DNA from: an uncultured beta proteobacterium | Lineage (GTDB): Bacteria; Pseudomonadota; Gammaproteobacteria; Burkholderiales; SG8-39 | Assembly (NCBI GenBank): GCA_902826155.1 | Contig: CADEDU010000062.1 | Coordinates: forward strand, 8,772-44,507 | Length of the DNA stretch: 35,736 nt | Direction of reading: 5' to 3' | Part shown: positions 1 to 7,807 of the stretch, piece by piece | Numbering within the stretch: the first letter of the stretch is position 1 | Layout of the letters: the number at the start of each line of letters is the position of its first letter | The notes under the pieces: generated by a model | What the model was told of the DNA's origin: nothing | Databases searched by the model: none | What the model saw: the letters and a program-made list of their open reading frames with translations, nothing else | Program-made: the position numbers and the translations under genes

Positions 1-810
1 ATCGTCGATCAGATGCTCGGTGGCCGGATGGAGCTGGGGCTGGTGCCGGGCATCACCGCGCCCTACTTCATTCCCTTCGAGGTCGATCACGCCAAGCGCA
101 AATCGCCCACGCTCGAATTCGTGCCCTATCTGAAAGCCGCTTTCGGCCCCCAGCCGTTCTCCTTCGAAGGCGAATGCCATCGCACCCGGTCGGCCAAGCT
201 CGCCGTATTGCCGATGCAGCAGCCGCACCCGGAGCTGTGGATGCAGAGCCGCGATCCGCAGACGCTCGCGTTCTGCGCCGAGCACGGCATCAACACCGGC
301 TACTTCATCGTGTTCCCGCGCCATGAGGCGGCACCGCGCTATCGCACGTTTCTCGCCCAATGGGAGAAGGCGGGCCACGCACGCAAGCCCAAGATCGCCT
401 ACTCGCTGCCGGTGTACGTCGACGAAACCGACCAGAAGGCGATCGACACGGCGCTGTTCCGCGCGAGCCGCGCCTACTCGGGTTTTCTGAAGGAACCCGC
501 GCCGGGCGAGACCTTCGAGCAACGGCTGAAAGCGTTCGCCGATATGTTCATCGCGCGCGGCGAGGCCGGCGCGGCGCAGATCTTCCTCAACATCTTCGAT
601 CCGGATTACATCCTGAAGAACGACCTGGTGTTCATCGGTTCACCGCAGACCGTAGCCGAGAAACTGCACCGCGCCGCGAAGGAAGGTCTGTTCAATACAT
701 TCCTGGGCGAATTCAATTTCGACGACCTGCCCGAAGCCGATCTGATGCGCTCGATCCGCCTGTTCGGTGAGCAGGTGATTCCCGCGCTGAAGGACTTCGA
801 GCCGTTTTGA
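1..810 (+). CDS. LLM-class flavin-dependent oxidoreductase (luciferase-like), 5' truncated
   Basis: The frame is open from base 1, so the gene starts upstream of the window; the first visible Met (base 13) is internal. About 269 residues are present. The text GGRMELGLVPG near the start, the PHPELWMQS segment and the late block IGSPQTVAEKL followed by FNTFLGEFNFDDLP are typical of the C-terminal half of the bacterial luciferase-like TIM-barrel monooxygenases, which use reduced FMN and oxygen to oxidise or cleave small organic substrates in the cytoplasm. The GSP-x-TV-x-E-L block is the usual C-terminal signature. A substrate cannot be read from the sequence. It lies upstream of a solute-binding protein gene that has its own promoter, at the edge of a catabolic island. 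The family is confident; the exact reaction is not. Confidence 0.85.
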   Translation: MVDQMLGGRMELGLVPGITAPYFIPFEVDHAKRKSPTLEFVPYLKAAFGPQPFSFEGECHRTRSAKLAVLPMQQPHPELWMQSRDPQTLAFCAEHGINTGYFIVFPRHEAAPRYRTFLAQWEKAGHARKPKIAYSLPVYVDETDQKAIDTALFRASRAYSGFLKEPAPGETFEQRLKAFADMFIARGEAGAAQIFLNIFDPDYILKNDLVFIGSPQTVAEKLHRAAKEGLFNTFLGEFNFDDLPEADLMRSIRLFGEQVIPALKDFEPF

Positions 811-833
811 TCGGGCATCGTCCGCTCGCCGAG

Positions 834-851
834 TTGGATTCTTGTATCCAA
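834..851. promoter_or_regulatory. Operator site 1, inverted repeat TTGGAT-N6-ATCCAA
   Basis: The 18-bp sequence TTGGATTCTTGTATCCAA is a perfect 6-bp inverted repeat around a 6-bp spacer, just after the oxidoreductase gene and upstream of the binding-protein gene. It is 16/18 identical to the reverse complement of the site at 4068-4085 and related to sites at 10751-10768 and 13532-13549. It overlaps the -35 element of the promoter described next, which suits a repressor. I infer that the nearby GntR/FCD protein binds it; this is not shown by sequence alone. Confidence 0.7.
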
Positions 852-870
852 TCCACCCATGGGCTATTCT
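842..870 (+). promoter_or_regulatory. Candidate promoter for the binding-protein gene
   Basis: TTGTAT (842-847) and TATTCT (865-870) are separated by exactly 17 bp and resemble sigma-70 -35 and -10 elements. The -35 lies inside the right half of operator site 1. Transcription would begin near 877, about 60 bases before the ATG at 939. Confidence 0.5.
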
Positions 871-938
871 GGATTTCGAATGATTCATGCCACATGGCGC
901 GCGACCGATGCCATGTCACCCGCTCAAAGGAGAACGTC

Positions 939-1964
939 ATGAAAGCTCGACTGCTCGGTTCAGCATTCGCCGCGATCGCATTGGCGAGCATGCCCGGCCT
1001 GGCTTCGGCACAGAGCAAAAACGTCAAGTTCGTGCTCGACTGGGCTTTCCAGGGACAGCAGGCGGTGTTCACGATCCCCGCGGACGACGGCGTGTACGCG
1101 AAACACGGGCTCAACGTCACGGTCGATCGCGGCGCGGGCTCCGGTGACGCCGTCGCGAAGGTGGCAGCGAGCACCTACGACCTCGGCCTCGCCGACGTCT
1201 ACACGATGATGAACCACAACTCGAACAACCCGGGGAGCAGGCTGATCGCCGTCGCGCTGGTGCACGACAAATCGGCGCTGTCGGTGGCATCGATGAAGTC
1301 GGCCAACATTCGCACGCCGGCGGATCTCGCCGGCAAGAAGCTGGCCGCCCCGCTCGGCGACGCAAGCCGGCAGGTGTTCCCGTTGTTCGCGAGCCTGAAC
1401 AACATCAATCAGGGTTCGATCGAGTGGATCACCGTGACGCCGCAGCTGCGCGAAACGATGCTGATCCGCGGCCAGACCGATGCGGTGACCGGGCACATCA
1501 CCACCATCATGATGAATCTGCGCGGCATGAACATCGCCGCGAGCGACATCAGTCTGATGCCCTACGCCGACCATGGCGTCGAACTCTACGGGCACGCGAT
1601 CATCGCCAGACCGCAATGGGCCGAGCAGAACGCGCAGACCGTGACCGACTTCGTGCGCGCGACGGTGCACGGCCTGAACGTGATGATCCGCGACCGGAAC
1701 GTGGCCTTCAATTCGGTGAAGAAACGCGACGCGCTGCTGAACGAAGAGATCGAGAAGTCACGCATCCAGATGTCGCTCGATGCGATGTTCATGTCGGCGA
1801 ACGTCGAGAAGAACGGCATGTCCAACGTCGACAAGGCGCGCCTGGCCCGGACGATCGAGCAGGCGTCCAAGGCGTTCCAGATGAAGGCGACGCCGTCGGT
1901 CGACGAGGTCTACATCGAACGGTACCTCCCGCCGCGCGCGGAATTGCGCGTCGTCGCCAAGTAG
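939..1964 (+). CDS. ABC transporter substrate-binding protein, NMT1/SsuA/ThiY family
   Basis: The protein has 341 residues from the ATG at 939, chosen because AAAGGAGA lies 5 bases upstream and the product begins with a clear Sec signal peptide (MKARLLGSAFAAIALASMPG, cleaved after LASAQ). The open frame extends back to 807, but that extension would destroy the signal. The mature part has the NMT1/THI5-like layout: a first lobe with VKFVLDWAFQGQQAVFTIPADDGVYAKHGL, a central 'RTPADLAGKKLAAPLGDASRQVFP' type segment (split here only for description) and a long helical C-terminus. Such proteins bind small organic solutes (pyrimidines, sulfonates, aromatic or amide compounds) in the periplasm for an ABC importer. 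No ATPase or permease gene is nearby, so it may use components encoded elsewhere or before base 1. It is probably controlled by operator site 1. Confidence 0.85.
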   Translation: MKARLLGSAFAAIALASMPGLASAQSKNVKFVLDWAFQGQQAVFTIPADDGVYAKHGLNVTVDRGAGSGDAVAKVAASTYDLGLADVYTMMNHNSNNPGSRLIAVALVHDKSALSVASMKSANIRTPADLAGKKLAAPLGDASRQVFPLFASLNNINQGSIEWITVTPQLRETMLIRGQTDAVTGHITTIMMNLRGMNIAASDISLMPYADHGVELYGHAIIARPQWAEQNAQTVTDFVRATVHGLNVMIRDRNVAFNSVKKRDALLNEEIEKSRIQMSLDAMFMSANVEKNGMSNVDKARLARTIEQASKAFQMKATPSVDEVYIERYLPPRAELRVVAK

Positions 1965-2012
1965 TCCTGCCGCCAGTCCTGCCACTAGTCCTGCCACTAG
2001 TCCTGCCGCCAG
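1965..2012. repeat. Four tandem copies of a 12-bp repeat
   Basis: Immediately after the TAG of the binding-protein gene come four head-to-tail units: tcctgccgccag, tcctgccactag, tcctgccactag and tcctgccgccag. The outer and inner pairs are identical. The array fills most of the gap between two convergent genes. It looks like slipped-strand duplication; no function is evident. Confidence 0.9.
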
Positions 2013-2034
2013 ACCTACCTCGAGCGTCGCCCAC

Positions 2035-2055
2035 CGAGGCGGCTAAGCCGCCTCG
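2035..2055. terminator. Hairpin at convergent gene ends (possible bidirectional terminator)
   Basis: CGAGGCGGC-TAA-GCCGCCTCG forms a perfect 9-bp GC-rich stem with a 3-base loop. It sits at the meeting point of the binding-protein gene and the minus-strand M20 gene, and includes that gene's stop codon. Neither strand has a strong T-run after it, so intrinsic termination is possible but unproven. Confidence 0.45.
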
Positions 2056-3257
2056 AGTTGTTCCACGGCGCGTGCCAGCACTTCGCACCCCAGGACGATA
2101 TCGTCCTCGGCGGTGTCTTCCACGATGTCGTGGCTGCGCCCGCCGATGCTCGGAATGAACAGCATGCCCGCCGGCATGAACCTGCCCACGACCATCGCGT
2201 CGTGCCCCGCACCGCTCGGCATGCGCATAGCGGGTGCACGCGCTGCGCCTGCTGCTGCTTCGATCATGTCCTGAAGCCGGTCCGCCATCAGCGTAGGCAC
2301 GATGCGCGCGATCGGCGCTGCTTCCACGCTCACACCGGAGCGGCCATCGACGGCCGAGATCCAGCCAAGCAGCTTCGCTTCGATCGCATCGAGCACAGCG
2401 CTCGATGTGTCCCGAAACTCCACGACCATGTCGGCCTCGCTCGGCACGACGTTCGCCGCGCCCGGCCGGACATTCATGACGCCGACATTCCAGACCGTGT
2501 CGGACCCCGCCAGCGCCGGGAACTCGCCATGCACCCGCGCGGCAAGCTCGTAGAGCGGTCGTGACGCGTCGCGACGCATCGCAGTCGGTGTGGTGCCGGC
2601 ATGGTCCGCCTGCCCTTTGGCGAGAACGCGAAAGCGCCTGATGCCGACGATGCCGGTCACCACGCCGATGCGGCGCTGCGCAGCTTCCAATCGAGGCCCT
2701 TGCTCGATGTGCGCCTCGATGTAGGCGACATGGCGGGCCGGATCGCTTCGCCACGACGTGCCCGCGTAGCCCACGCGGGCTAGCGCCGCGGGCAAGGACT
2801 CGCCGCCCTGTGACCTCGCGCTCGCAAGCATCTGCGACGACAACTCGCCGCAGAACGAGAGGCTGCCCAGACACGGCAGATACGTTCCCTCCTCGTCCTG
2901 GAACGACACGACGTCCACGCCCAACCTCGGAGCAGACCCGGATTCGATCCGAGTGCGCGCGATTTCGAGTCCATAGATGACGCCGAGCGCACCATCGAGC
3001 CAGCCGCCCTTGGGCACCGAGTCGGTATGAGAACCGATGACCACAGCGCGCGACGCTTGCGTCGTCAGCCCGCGAACGTTGCCGACCGCATCGATGGCGG
3101 CGTCGAGCCCTGCTTCGCGCATGCGTTGCAGCAGCCACTGGCGCGCCTCGACGTCCGCCGCGGAGAACGAAACGCGATCCACCCCCGAGCCGAACTTGCC
3201 GAACTGCGCCAGCTGGCGCAGATCCGCGACCAGTCGTTTGCCGTTGATAGACGCCAT
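2043..3257 (-). CDS. M20 Zn-dependent hydrolase, N-carbamoyl-L-amino-acid hydrolase / allantoate amidohydrolase type
   Basis: The product has 404 residues, the usual length for the hydantoinase/carbamoylase branch of peptidase family M20. Metal and catalytic motifs are present in order: GSHTDSV with H77, WLDGALG with D88, a DEEG block (D121-E122-E123), EAHIEQGP with H183, and GRSHDIVED with H376. The dimerisation segment DHAGTTPTAMRRDA and the late GAGHDAM motif also fit. Enzymes of this branch hydrolyse N-carbamoyl amino acids, ureidoglycine/allantoate or other linear amides in the cytoplasm using two divalent metals. It lies 50 bp downstream of the racemase-fold gene on the same strand, probably in one operon, which recalls hydantoin-utilisation gene pairs. 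The exact substrate is open. No strong ribosome-binding site precedes the ATG. Confidence 0.88.
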   Translation of the reverse strand: MASINGKRLVADLRQLAQFGKFGSGVDRVSFSAADVEARQWLLQRMREAGLDAAIDAVGNVRGLTTQASRAVVIGSHTDSVPKGGWLDGALGVIYGLEIARTRIESGSAPRLGVDVVSFQDEEGTYLPCLGSLSFCGELSSQMLASARSQGGESLPAALARVGYAGTSWRSDPARHVAYIEAHIEQGPRLEAAQRRIGVVTGIVGIRRFRVLAKGQADHAGTTPTAMRRDASRPLYELAARVHGEFPALAGSDTVWNVGVMNVRPGAANVVPSEADMVVEFRDTSSAVLDAIEAKLLGWISAVDGRSGVSVEAAPIARIVPTLMADRLQDMIEAAAGAARAPAMRMPSGAGHDAMVVGRFMPAGMLFIPSIGGRSHDIVEDTAEDDIVLGCEVLARAVEQLEAA

Positions 3258-3307
3258 CCGCTCAGCCTTTGGTGTGAGTTCCGAGAATCAGTGAAGTCCA
3301 GCAGGCG

Positions 3308-4051
3308 CTAGGCACGCAGCAAGCGCCCCAGGCCAGGGACTGCGTCGTTCACGCCGGCCGCACGCAACGCCGCATGCAGGATCACCTGGTTGGAAGAAAG
3401 CACGCGACAACCCCAACGCTGCTCCAGTCGATCGATGCTCGCGAACGTCGGCAGATCGGTGGCAAGGAGCACGATCGCATCGGCACCATTTCTCTCCAGC
3501 CCGGCCACGAACGTCTCGAGCGCGACGCCGTCGATCTTCGGAACGTCGCGCATCGCCAGTACGTCGAGCGTCGCATCACCGACGACCTCGAAGCCCTGCC
3601 CCTTGAAGAACGGCAACGCGCGCGCGTGAATCGCGGCCGGATAAGGCGTGCCCAGTGCGAACCGCCGCACACCGAGCGTGGCGAGCGCATCGCGCAAGGC
3701 CGTCCACGCCGAGATCGCCTTGCATCCGGTGCGCTCGGCGATGGCCGCTACCTTCGCCTCGTTCCACCCTTTCTCCATGATGAAAGTGGTCACCATGTCG
3801 GCGTAGGCGATCACGTCGACGCCGGTGGCCTCCAACTCATCCACAGCACGATCGACCTGCGTTTCCATCCGGTGGATGGCCTCGGGCGTGAGGTCGCCGC
3901 GGGCAATTACGCGCGTGCCGTACAGGGCCACGCCGGCGGGCAGCACCGACCACAGCTCCGGTTCGATCACCGAGTTGTTGGCAGGAATGACGATACCGAT
4001 CTTGCCGCGCGGGCCGTAGACCGGCGACCGCTGCGAGAGTGGCTGGAGCAT
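3308..4051 (-). CDS. Asp/Glu racemase superfamily protein, maleate isomerase/arylmalonate decarboxylase-like, lacking both family cysteines
   Basis: I start at the ATG at 4051 (247 residues); a TTG at 4066 would add five. The layout matches the maleate isomerase/arylmalonate decarboxylase branch: N-terminal GKIGIVIPANNSVIEPEL, the GVDVIAYADMV segment, ALGTPYP, and the C-terminal pair LLATDLPTF ... VLSSNQ. In maleate isomerases the tenth-strand equivalents carry cysteines in AYAC and SCT-x-L. Here the first position is Asp (D85) and the second Ala (A197). The two cysteines in the product (in RTGCK and RWGCR) lie elsewhere. The usual two-cysteine isomerase/racemase chemistry therefore looks impossible, and a decarboxylase needing the second Cys is also unlikely. 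The gene probably forms an operon with the M20 hydrolase and has operator site 4 directly upstream. Fold confident; function unknown. Confidence 0.75.
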   Translation of the reverse strand: MLQPLSQRSPVYGPRGKIGIVIPANNSVIEPELWSVLPAGVALYGTRVIARGDLTPEAIHRMETQVDRAVDELEATGVDVIAYADMVTTFIMEKGWNEAKVAAIAERTGCKAISAWTALRDALATLGVRRFALGTPYPAAIHARALPFFKGQGFEVVGDATLDVLAMRDVPKIDGVALETFVAGLERNGADAIVLLATDLPTFASIDRLEQRWGCRVLSSNQVILHAALRAAGVNDAVPGLGRLLRA

Positions 4052-4067
4052 CGTGTGACGGAGCAAA

Positions 4068-4085
4068 TTGGCTACGAGAATCCAA
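4068..4085. promoter_or_regulatory. Operator site 4 in the racemase/GntR divergent region
   Basis: TTGGCTACGAGAATCCAA has a TTGG(C/A)T half, a 6-bp spacer and ATCCAA. Its reverse complement TTGGATTCTCGTAGCCAA differs from operator site 1 at only two positions. It ends 17 bases before the racemase-fold ATG and lies in the gap shared with the GntR gene, so it could serve both autoregulation and control of the hydrolase operon. I see no convincing -10 next to it on the minus strand. Confidence 0.6.
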
Positions 4086-4240
4086 TGTCGTCCAAGCTGC
4101 GGCGCACGTCAAGGCGCAGCGCCCGGCGGTGACTTCACCGTCCCGTTCCGCTACGCTCGTGCGAACGACGCGAGTCTCATGAGCACTGCGGCGTTGGGCA
4201 CACCAAACCCACGAGTCCGCGTCGACCGTTCATCCCGATT

Positions 4241-4285
4241 AGCCCAAATAGCCCAATCAGCCCGACCAGCTCGATCAGTCCACCC
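4241..4285. repeat. Five degenerate 9-bp tandem repeats in the GntR leader
   Basis: agcccaaat, agcccaatc, agcccgacc, agctcgatc and agtccaccc follow one another with 9-bp period and end 6 bases before the TTG start of the regulator. They are in frame with it (Ser-Pro-x triplets), and the frame stays open back to about 4133 without any ATG, GTG or TTG. The array occupies the place where a ribosome-binding site would be expected. Confidence 0.75.
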
Positions 4286-4291
4286 AGCGTT

Positions 4292-5044
4292 TTGAGCTCC
4301 CACTCTCCATCACGGCTTGCCGCTCTCGCGCCGAACGCGCAGCAGCAGGCCTACATTCATCTGCAGGATCAGATCGTCTCCGGCGCCCTGCCCGGCGGCG
4401 CCCGCCTGCGCGCCGAAACGATCGCGCAGGCGCTCGGCATCAGCCGCATGCCGGTGCGTGAGGCGCTGCGTCAGCTCGACGCCGAAGGATATGTGACGAT
4501 CCGGCCCAATCGCGGCGCAGTCGTCACCAACCGCACCCCGGAGGAAGTGATCGAGCTGTTCGAGATGCGCGCGGTGCTCGAAGGCCTGGCCGTGCGCACG
4601 GCGGTGAAGAACGCGACGCTCGAAGACTTCGAAGACCTGGAGCTGACGCTGCAGCGCCTGCGGCGACTCGAAGCGCAGAGTGCGCTATGGGTGGAACGGC
4701 ACGACGAGTTCCACGACATGCTGTGCAGACTCGCCGGGCGCCCGCGCCTCGCCGCGGAGATTCGTCGCCTGCGCCTGGCGGTGCGTCCCTATCTGCGGCT
4801 GTTCACGAAGACCCACTCGCGGCCGGAGATCCCGGGCTTCGAGCACGACGTTATCCTCACCGCGATGAAGAAAGGCAATCTCGACCGCGCCGAGCGCGCG
4901 ATCCGTGAGCACGTGATGGCCAACGCCGAGGCGATCGCGCATTGCCTGCCGCCGCAGATTCCACGCACCACGCTCGCCCCGGCGGCCAAGCGTGCGAGCC
5001 GTCCGGTCGCGAAGCAGCGCAGAACTCGAGCGCGGAGGCGATAA
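4292..5044 (+). CDS. GntR-family transcriptional regulator, FCD subfamily
   Basis: 250 residues from TTG 4292, the only usual start codon between the upstream in-frame stop (4130) and the DNA-binding domain; no clear Shine-Dalgarno precedes it. Residues about 18-80 form a GntR winged helix (AYIHLQDQIVSGALPGG, then GISRMPVREALRQLDAEGYV and a PNRGAVV wing). Residues about 85-225 form an all-helical FCD ligand domain. D138, H141, H185 and H207 sit where this family binds a metal and, through it, a carboxylate effector. The C-terminus is a basic tail ending KQRRTRARRR, unusual for the family. It lies inside the catabolic island, divergent from the racemase/M20 operon, and is the only regulator there. 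I infer that it recognises the TTGGAT-N6-ATCCAA sites and responds to an organic acid intermediate. Confidence 0.9.
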   Translation: MSSHSPSRLAALAPNAQQQAYIHLQDQIVSGALPGGARLRAETIAQALGISRMPVREALRQLDAEGYVTIRPNRGAVVTNRTPEEVIELFEMRAVLEGLAVRTAVKNATLEDFEDLELTLQRLRRLEAQSALWVERHDEFHDMLCRLAGRPRLAAEIRRLRLAVRPYLRLFTKTHSRPEIPGFEHDVILTAMKKGNLDRAERAIREHVMANAEAIAHCLPPQIPRTTLAPAAKRASRPVAKQRRTRARRR

Positions 5045-5096
5045 GAGCTCCGCAAGGAGCCTGCGCATGACCCTTCGCAGCGATCGTTCAGATTTC

Positions 5097-6101
5097 CTAC
5101 AGCTCATCTCCGCCGATATCCAGCACCGTGCCCTTGTTGCGCGCGATCGCGCGGCGCTCGATGTGTTGCGCGGTGACGAGATCCTGAATCGGCACGCCAG
5201 AAGATTTGTAGTAGGTGGTCTCGGTGTTGTCGCGCCGACCCGGGCGGGCGCCACTTACCAGTTCGGCGATCTCGGCCACCGAGTCGCGTGTGATGACGCC
5301 CTCGTTGATCGGAATGATGAAGTCTCCGGCGCGATCGAGGCAGTCGGCGCGGCTATCGATCACGCGGCAGGTGGCGCTCCGCACTACATCGGTGTCGACC
5401 TCACGCGCGTTTGGCTTGTACGCACCTGTCGATGCAACGAACGCTCCGGGCTTCAGCCATTTGCCCTCGACGACCGGCGCCTCCGACGTAGTCGCGGCGA
5501 CGACGATGTCGGCTGCGCGAATCGCTTGCTCGCGTGAGGCAACCAGACGCAGATCGGCCGGGACGCCGGGCCGGCCACGCATCCGCCGCACGAAATCTTC
5601 GCCGCGCGGCGCGCTGCGCGTGGCCACGAAAACGGTCTCGAGTGAGAAGAGCGCCGCCAGGGCTTCGAGCTGGTTGCGCGCCACGCGCCCTGCGCCGATG
5701 ATCGCCACGACCGAACTTTCCTTGCGCGCCATGTAGCGGGCAGCCAGGCCGGTGCCGGCGCCGGTGCGCAGATCGGTGAGGAAGCCGCCCTCCATCACCG
5801 TCTGCGGGAACCCGGTGGTTCCGTCGAACAGCGCCACCAATGCGCTCATGCGAGGCACGCGGCGAGCGTCATTGCCGTAGAAATCCGACACGACCTTCAC
5901 GCCGTATCCGGCGCCGCCGCGCAAGAAGCAGGGATTGAAGATCGCCACGCCCGGCGGATCCTCCGATGTCGCCAGACTGCGAAGACCTTGCACCGACTTG
6001 CCAGCTGCGAGCGTCGCGAACGCCTCCGCCTGGATGTCGATAGCGTCGCGCATGTCGAGCACCGCGCGGCAGTCGGCTTCGGACAGGATACGGAGCTTCA
6101 T
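5097..6101 (-). CDS. Ornithine cyclodeaminase / mu-crystallin family protein
   Basis: 334 residues from ATG 6101, preceded by GAGAGG. The N-terminal part has the family segment around GVKVVSDFYGND with the substrate-pocket lysine, and FPQTVMEGGFLTDLRTGAGTGLAA; the nucleotide-binding region has the Rossmann motif IIGAGRVARNQLEAL at about residue 133, followed by ATTSEAPVVEG and a late DFIIPINEG segment. Members reduce imines or deaminate amino acids with NAD(P)H (ornithine cyclodeaminase, alanine dehydrogenase, ketimine reductase). Substrate within the family cannot be assigned from motifs alone. It is the last gene of the minus-strand TRAP-amidohydrolase operon and faces the GntR gene convergently. 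In this context an imine or amino acid intermediate is a reasonable inference. Confidence 0.85.
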   Translation of the reverse strand: MKLRILSEADCRAVLDMRDAIDIQAEAFATLAAGKSVQGLRSLATSEDPPGVAIFNPCFLRGGAGYGVKVVSDFYGNDARRVPRMSALVALFDGTTGFPQTVMEGGFLTDLRTGAGTGLAARYMARKESSVVAIIGAGRVARNQLEALAALFSLETVFVATRSAPRGEDFVRRMRGRPGVPADLRLVASREQAIRAADIVVAATTSEAPVVEGKWLKPGAFVASTGAYKPNAREVDTDVVRSATCRVIDSRADCLDRAGDFIIPINEGVITRDSVAEIAELVSGARPGRRDNTETTYYKSSGVPIQDLVTAQHIERRAIARNKGTVLDIGGDEL

Positions 6102-6171
6102 AAGACCTCTCGAATCATCGAATCGCGTCGGTTGCGGGGAGCGGACCCGCGCACTCCGGCGTATCTGGTTG

Positions 6172-7743
6172 CTACCCCTCGCCCGTGCCGATATAGCGAT
6201 TGACGCCGATGTCGGTTTCCCACGTGCGCCGATGGGCTTCCATCAGGTACGGCAGCATCGCCTCGTTGCGCGCGACGACGGCCGCCAGGTCGCGACGAAG
6301 TTCCACCATCAACTCGGCGACCTCCTCACGCAGCGCGCGCTCGTCGATCGTGGTGATCTTGCGGTCGCGCACCACGAAACGCCCGTCGACCATCACGTGC
6401 TGCACGCTGCGGCCGCCCTCGGCGAAGACCAGCTGCCGGGCAACCGAGTTGAGCGGCATCCAGGAGGGATCGTCGAGATCGAGGATCGACAGGTCGGCCT
6501 TCATGCCCGGCTTCAGTGCGCCGATCTCTTGCTCCAGGCCGGCCATGCGTGCGCCCGCGACGGTGGCCGCGGCGATCGCATCGGCGGCTGTGGGCGGCCC
6601 AGGCTCCGGATGGGTGATGGCTGCTAGCGAGGCGAACAGCTTCATCGACTGGAACATGTTCTGCGAATCGCTGCAGCTGCAGTTGTCGCAGCCAAGCGCG
6701 ATACGCACCCCGGCCTGCATGTAGGGCCGGATCGGGGCAACGCCGCTCTTGGTCTTGAGGTTGCCGACCGGGTTGAGCACGACGTTGCCGCCGAAGGCTG
6801 CGATCTTCTCGATCTCGCTGGGCAGCATCCACACGCTGTGGGCAAGCGTCAGTTTCGGTGAGAGCGCGCCGCAGCGCTCGAGATAGTTGATCAGCGAACC
6901 GCCGTCGCGGCCATGGCCGTGGCGGGCCATCAGCGTCATTGCCTTCGACTCGTAGATGTGACTGTAGATCGGCAGGCCTTCGGTGCGTGCCATGTCGCCG
7001 AAACCACCAAGCAGACGCTCGCTGCACCGCTCGGGGCTGGTGGGTCCGAGCGCCCAGCTGATGCGCGGATGCAGATTGCGACGCTTGTTCATCACCTCGC
7101 GCACGAGGTCGAGCACGTCGACGCCACCGCCGTAAGGCTCGACCGCGCCGGCGAGGCCGGAACGCAGGTGCTCGGGCACGATCTCGTCCCAGAACGGGAT
7201 CGACTTCACGCCGGGCACGTCGGTCACCTGCAGCGCGAAGACGCAGCGGATGCCGATGTCCTCGTACGCCTTCAACGCCGCGTCGACGTGGGCTTCGTCG
7301 TACGGATAGATCGTGCACAGATCCTGCACCGTCGTGATCCCGCTGCGCAGGCACTCGACCGCACCCACCAGCACGCGCGCGCGGATCTCGGCGGTGCGGC
7401 GCTTGGGAAACGCAGGCGGAAGCGCCGAGAGCACCCACAGTTCGAGCGGAATGGTTTCGAACGCGCCTTTGAGCAACACGTCGTGCGAGTGATAGTGCGA
7501 ATTCACGAAACCTGGCAGCACAAGCTTGCCGTGCGCGTCGACCCGTTCCACTGCGAGCCCCGCGGGCAACTCCGGAATCGCTCGGCCTGCATCGAGATCC
7601 GCGGCGATCCCGTCGCGAATAGCGGCGATGCGAGTGTCGAGCACGAGAACGTCGCGCGCGGGCGGGAAGTGGATCTCGCCGTCGAGATCGAACGTGCGAC
7701 CGCCGGCGATCAGGATGGCGCTGCGGTCGTGGGATTCAGCCAT
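6172..7743 (-). CDS. Metal-dependent amidohydrolase, ATZ/TRZ (TrzN/guanine deaminase-like) family
   Basis: 523 residues from ATG 7743, behind a strong AAGGAGG. The order is that of the subtype III amidohydrolases: a small beta-domain around residues 1-75 with LPGFV, the first metal motif NSHYHSHD (H83, H85), a later LTLAHSVWM histidine, the conserved GCDN-type aspartate block (ALGCDNCSCSD) and a C-terminal beta segment ending ERALREEVAELM. The GCDNCSCSDSQNM sequence replaces the GTDGAASN seen in many deaminases. These enzymes hydrolytically deaminate or dechlorinate N-heterocycles or open cyclic amides using one metal ion in the cytoplasm. It lies 64 bp after the TRAP large permease gene and 70 bp before the cyclodeaminase-like gene, so its substrate is probably what the TRAP system imports. 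At 523 residues it is somewhat long for the family. Confidence 0.85.
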   Translation of the reverse strand: MAESHDRSAILIAGGRTFDLDGEIHFPPARDVLVLDTRIAAIRDGIAADLDAGRAIPELPAGLAVERVDAHGKLVLPGFVNSHYHSHDVLLKGAFETIPLELWVLSALPPAFPKRRTAEIRARVLVGAVECLRSGITTVQDLCTIYPYDEAHVDAALKAYEDIGIRCVFALQVTDVPGVKSIPFWDEIVPEHLRSGLAGAVEPYGGGVDVLDLVREVMNKRRNLHPRISWALGPTSPERCSERLLGGFGDMARTEGLPIYSHIYESKAMTLMARHGHGRDGGSLINYLERCGALSPKLTLAHSVWMLPSEIEKIAAFGGNVVLNPVGNLKTKSGVAPIRPYMQAGVRIALGCDNCSCSDSQNMFQSMKLFASLAAITHPEPGPPTAADAIAAATVAGARMAGLEQEIGALKPGMKADLSILDLDDPSWMPLNSVARQLVFAEGGRSVQHVMVDGRFVVRDRKITTIDERALREEVAELMVELRRDLAAVVARNEAMLPYLMEAHRRTWETDIGVNRYIGTGEG

Positions 7744-7807
7744 CTTTGCCTCCTTTTTCCTACCGCAGGTGGTGCCTTTGCGCTACCGCGGATCGACCTG
7801 GGCAGCG

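Noticed and set aside
1789..3138. 449-codon minus-strand frame overlapping the binding-protein and M20 genes
   Set aside because: It overlaps two well-supported genes in other frames, and its GRTSGRTSGRT-like segment is only the antisense reading of the 12-bp tandem repeat.
5047..5060. Small hairpin GCTCC-GCAA-GGAGC between convergent genes
   Set aside because: Only a 5-bp stem with a GCAA tetraloop and no T-run; too weak to call a terminator.
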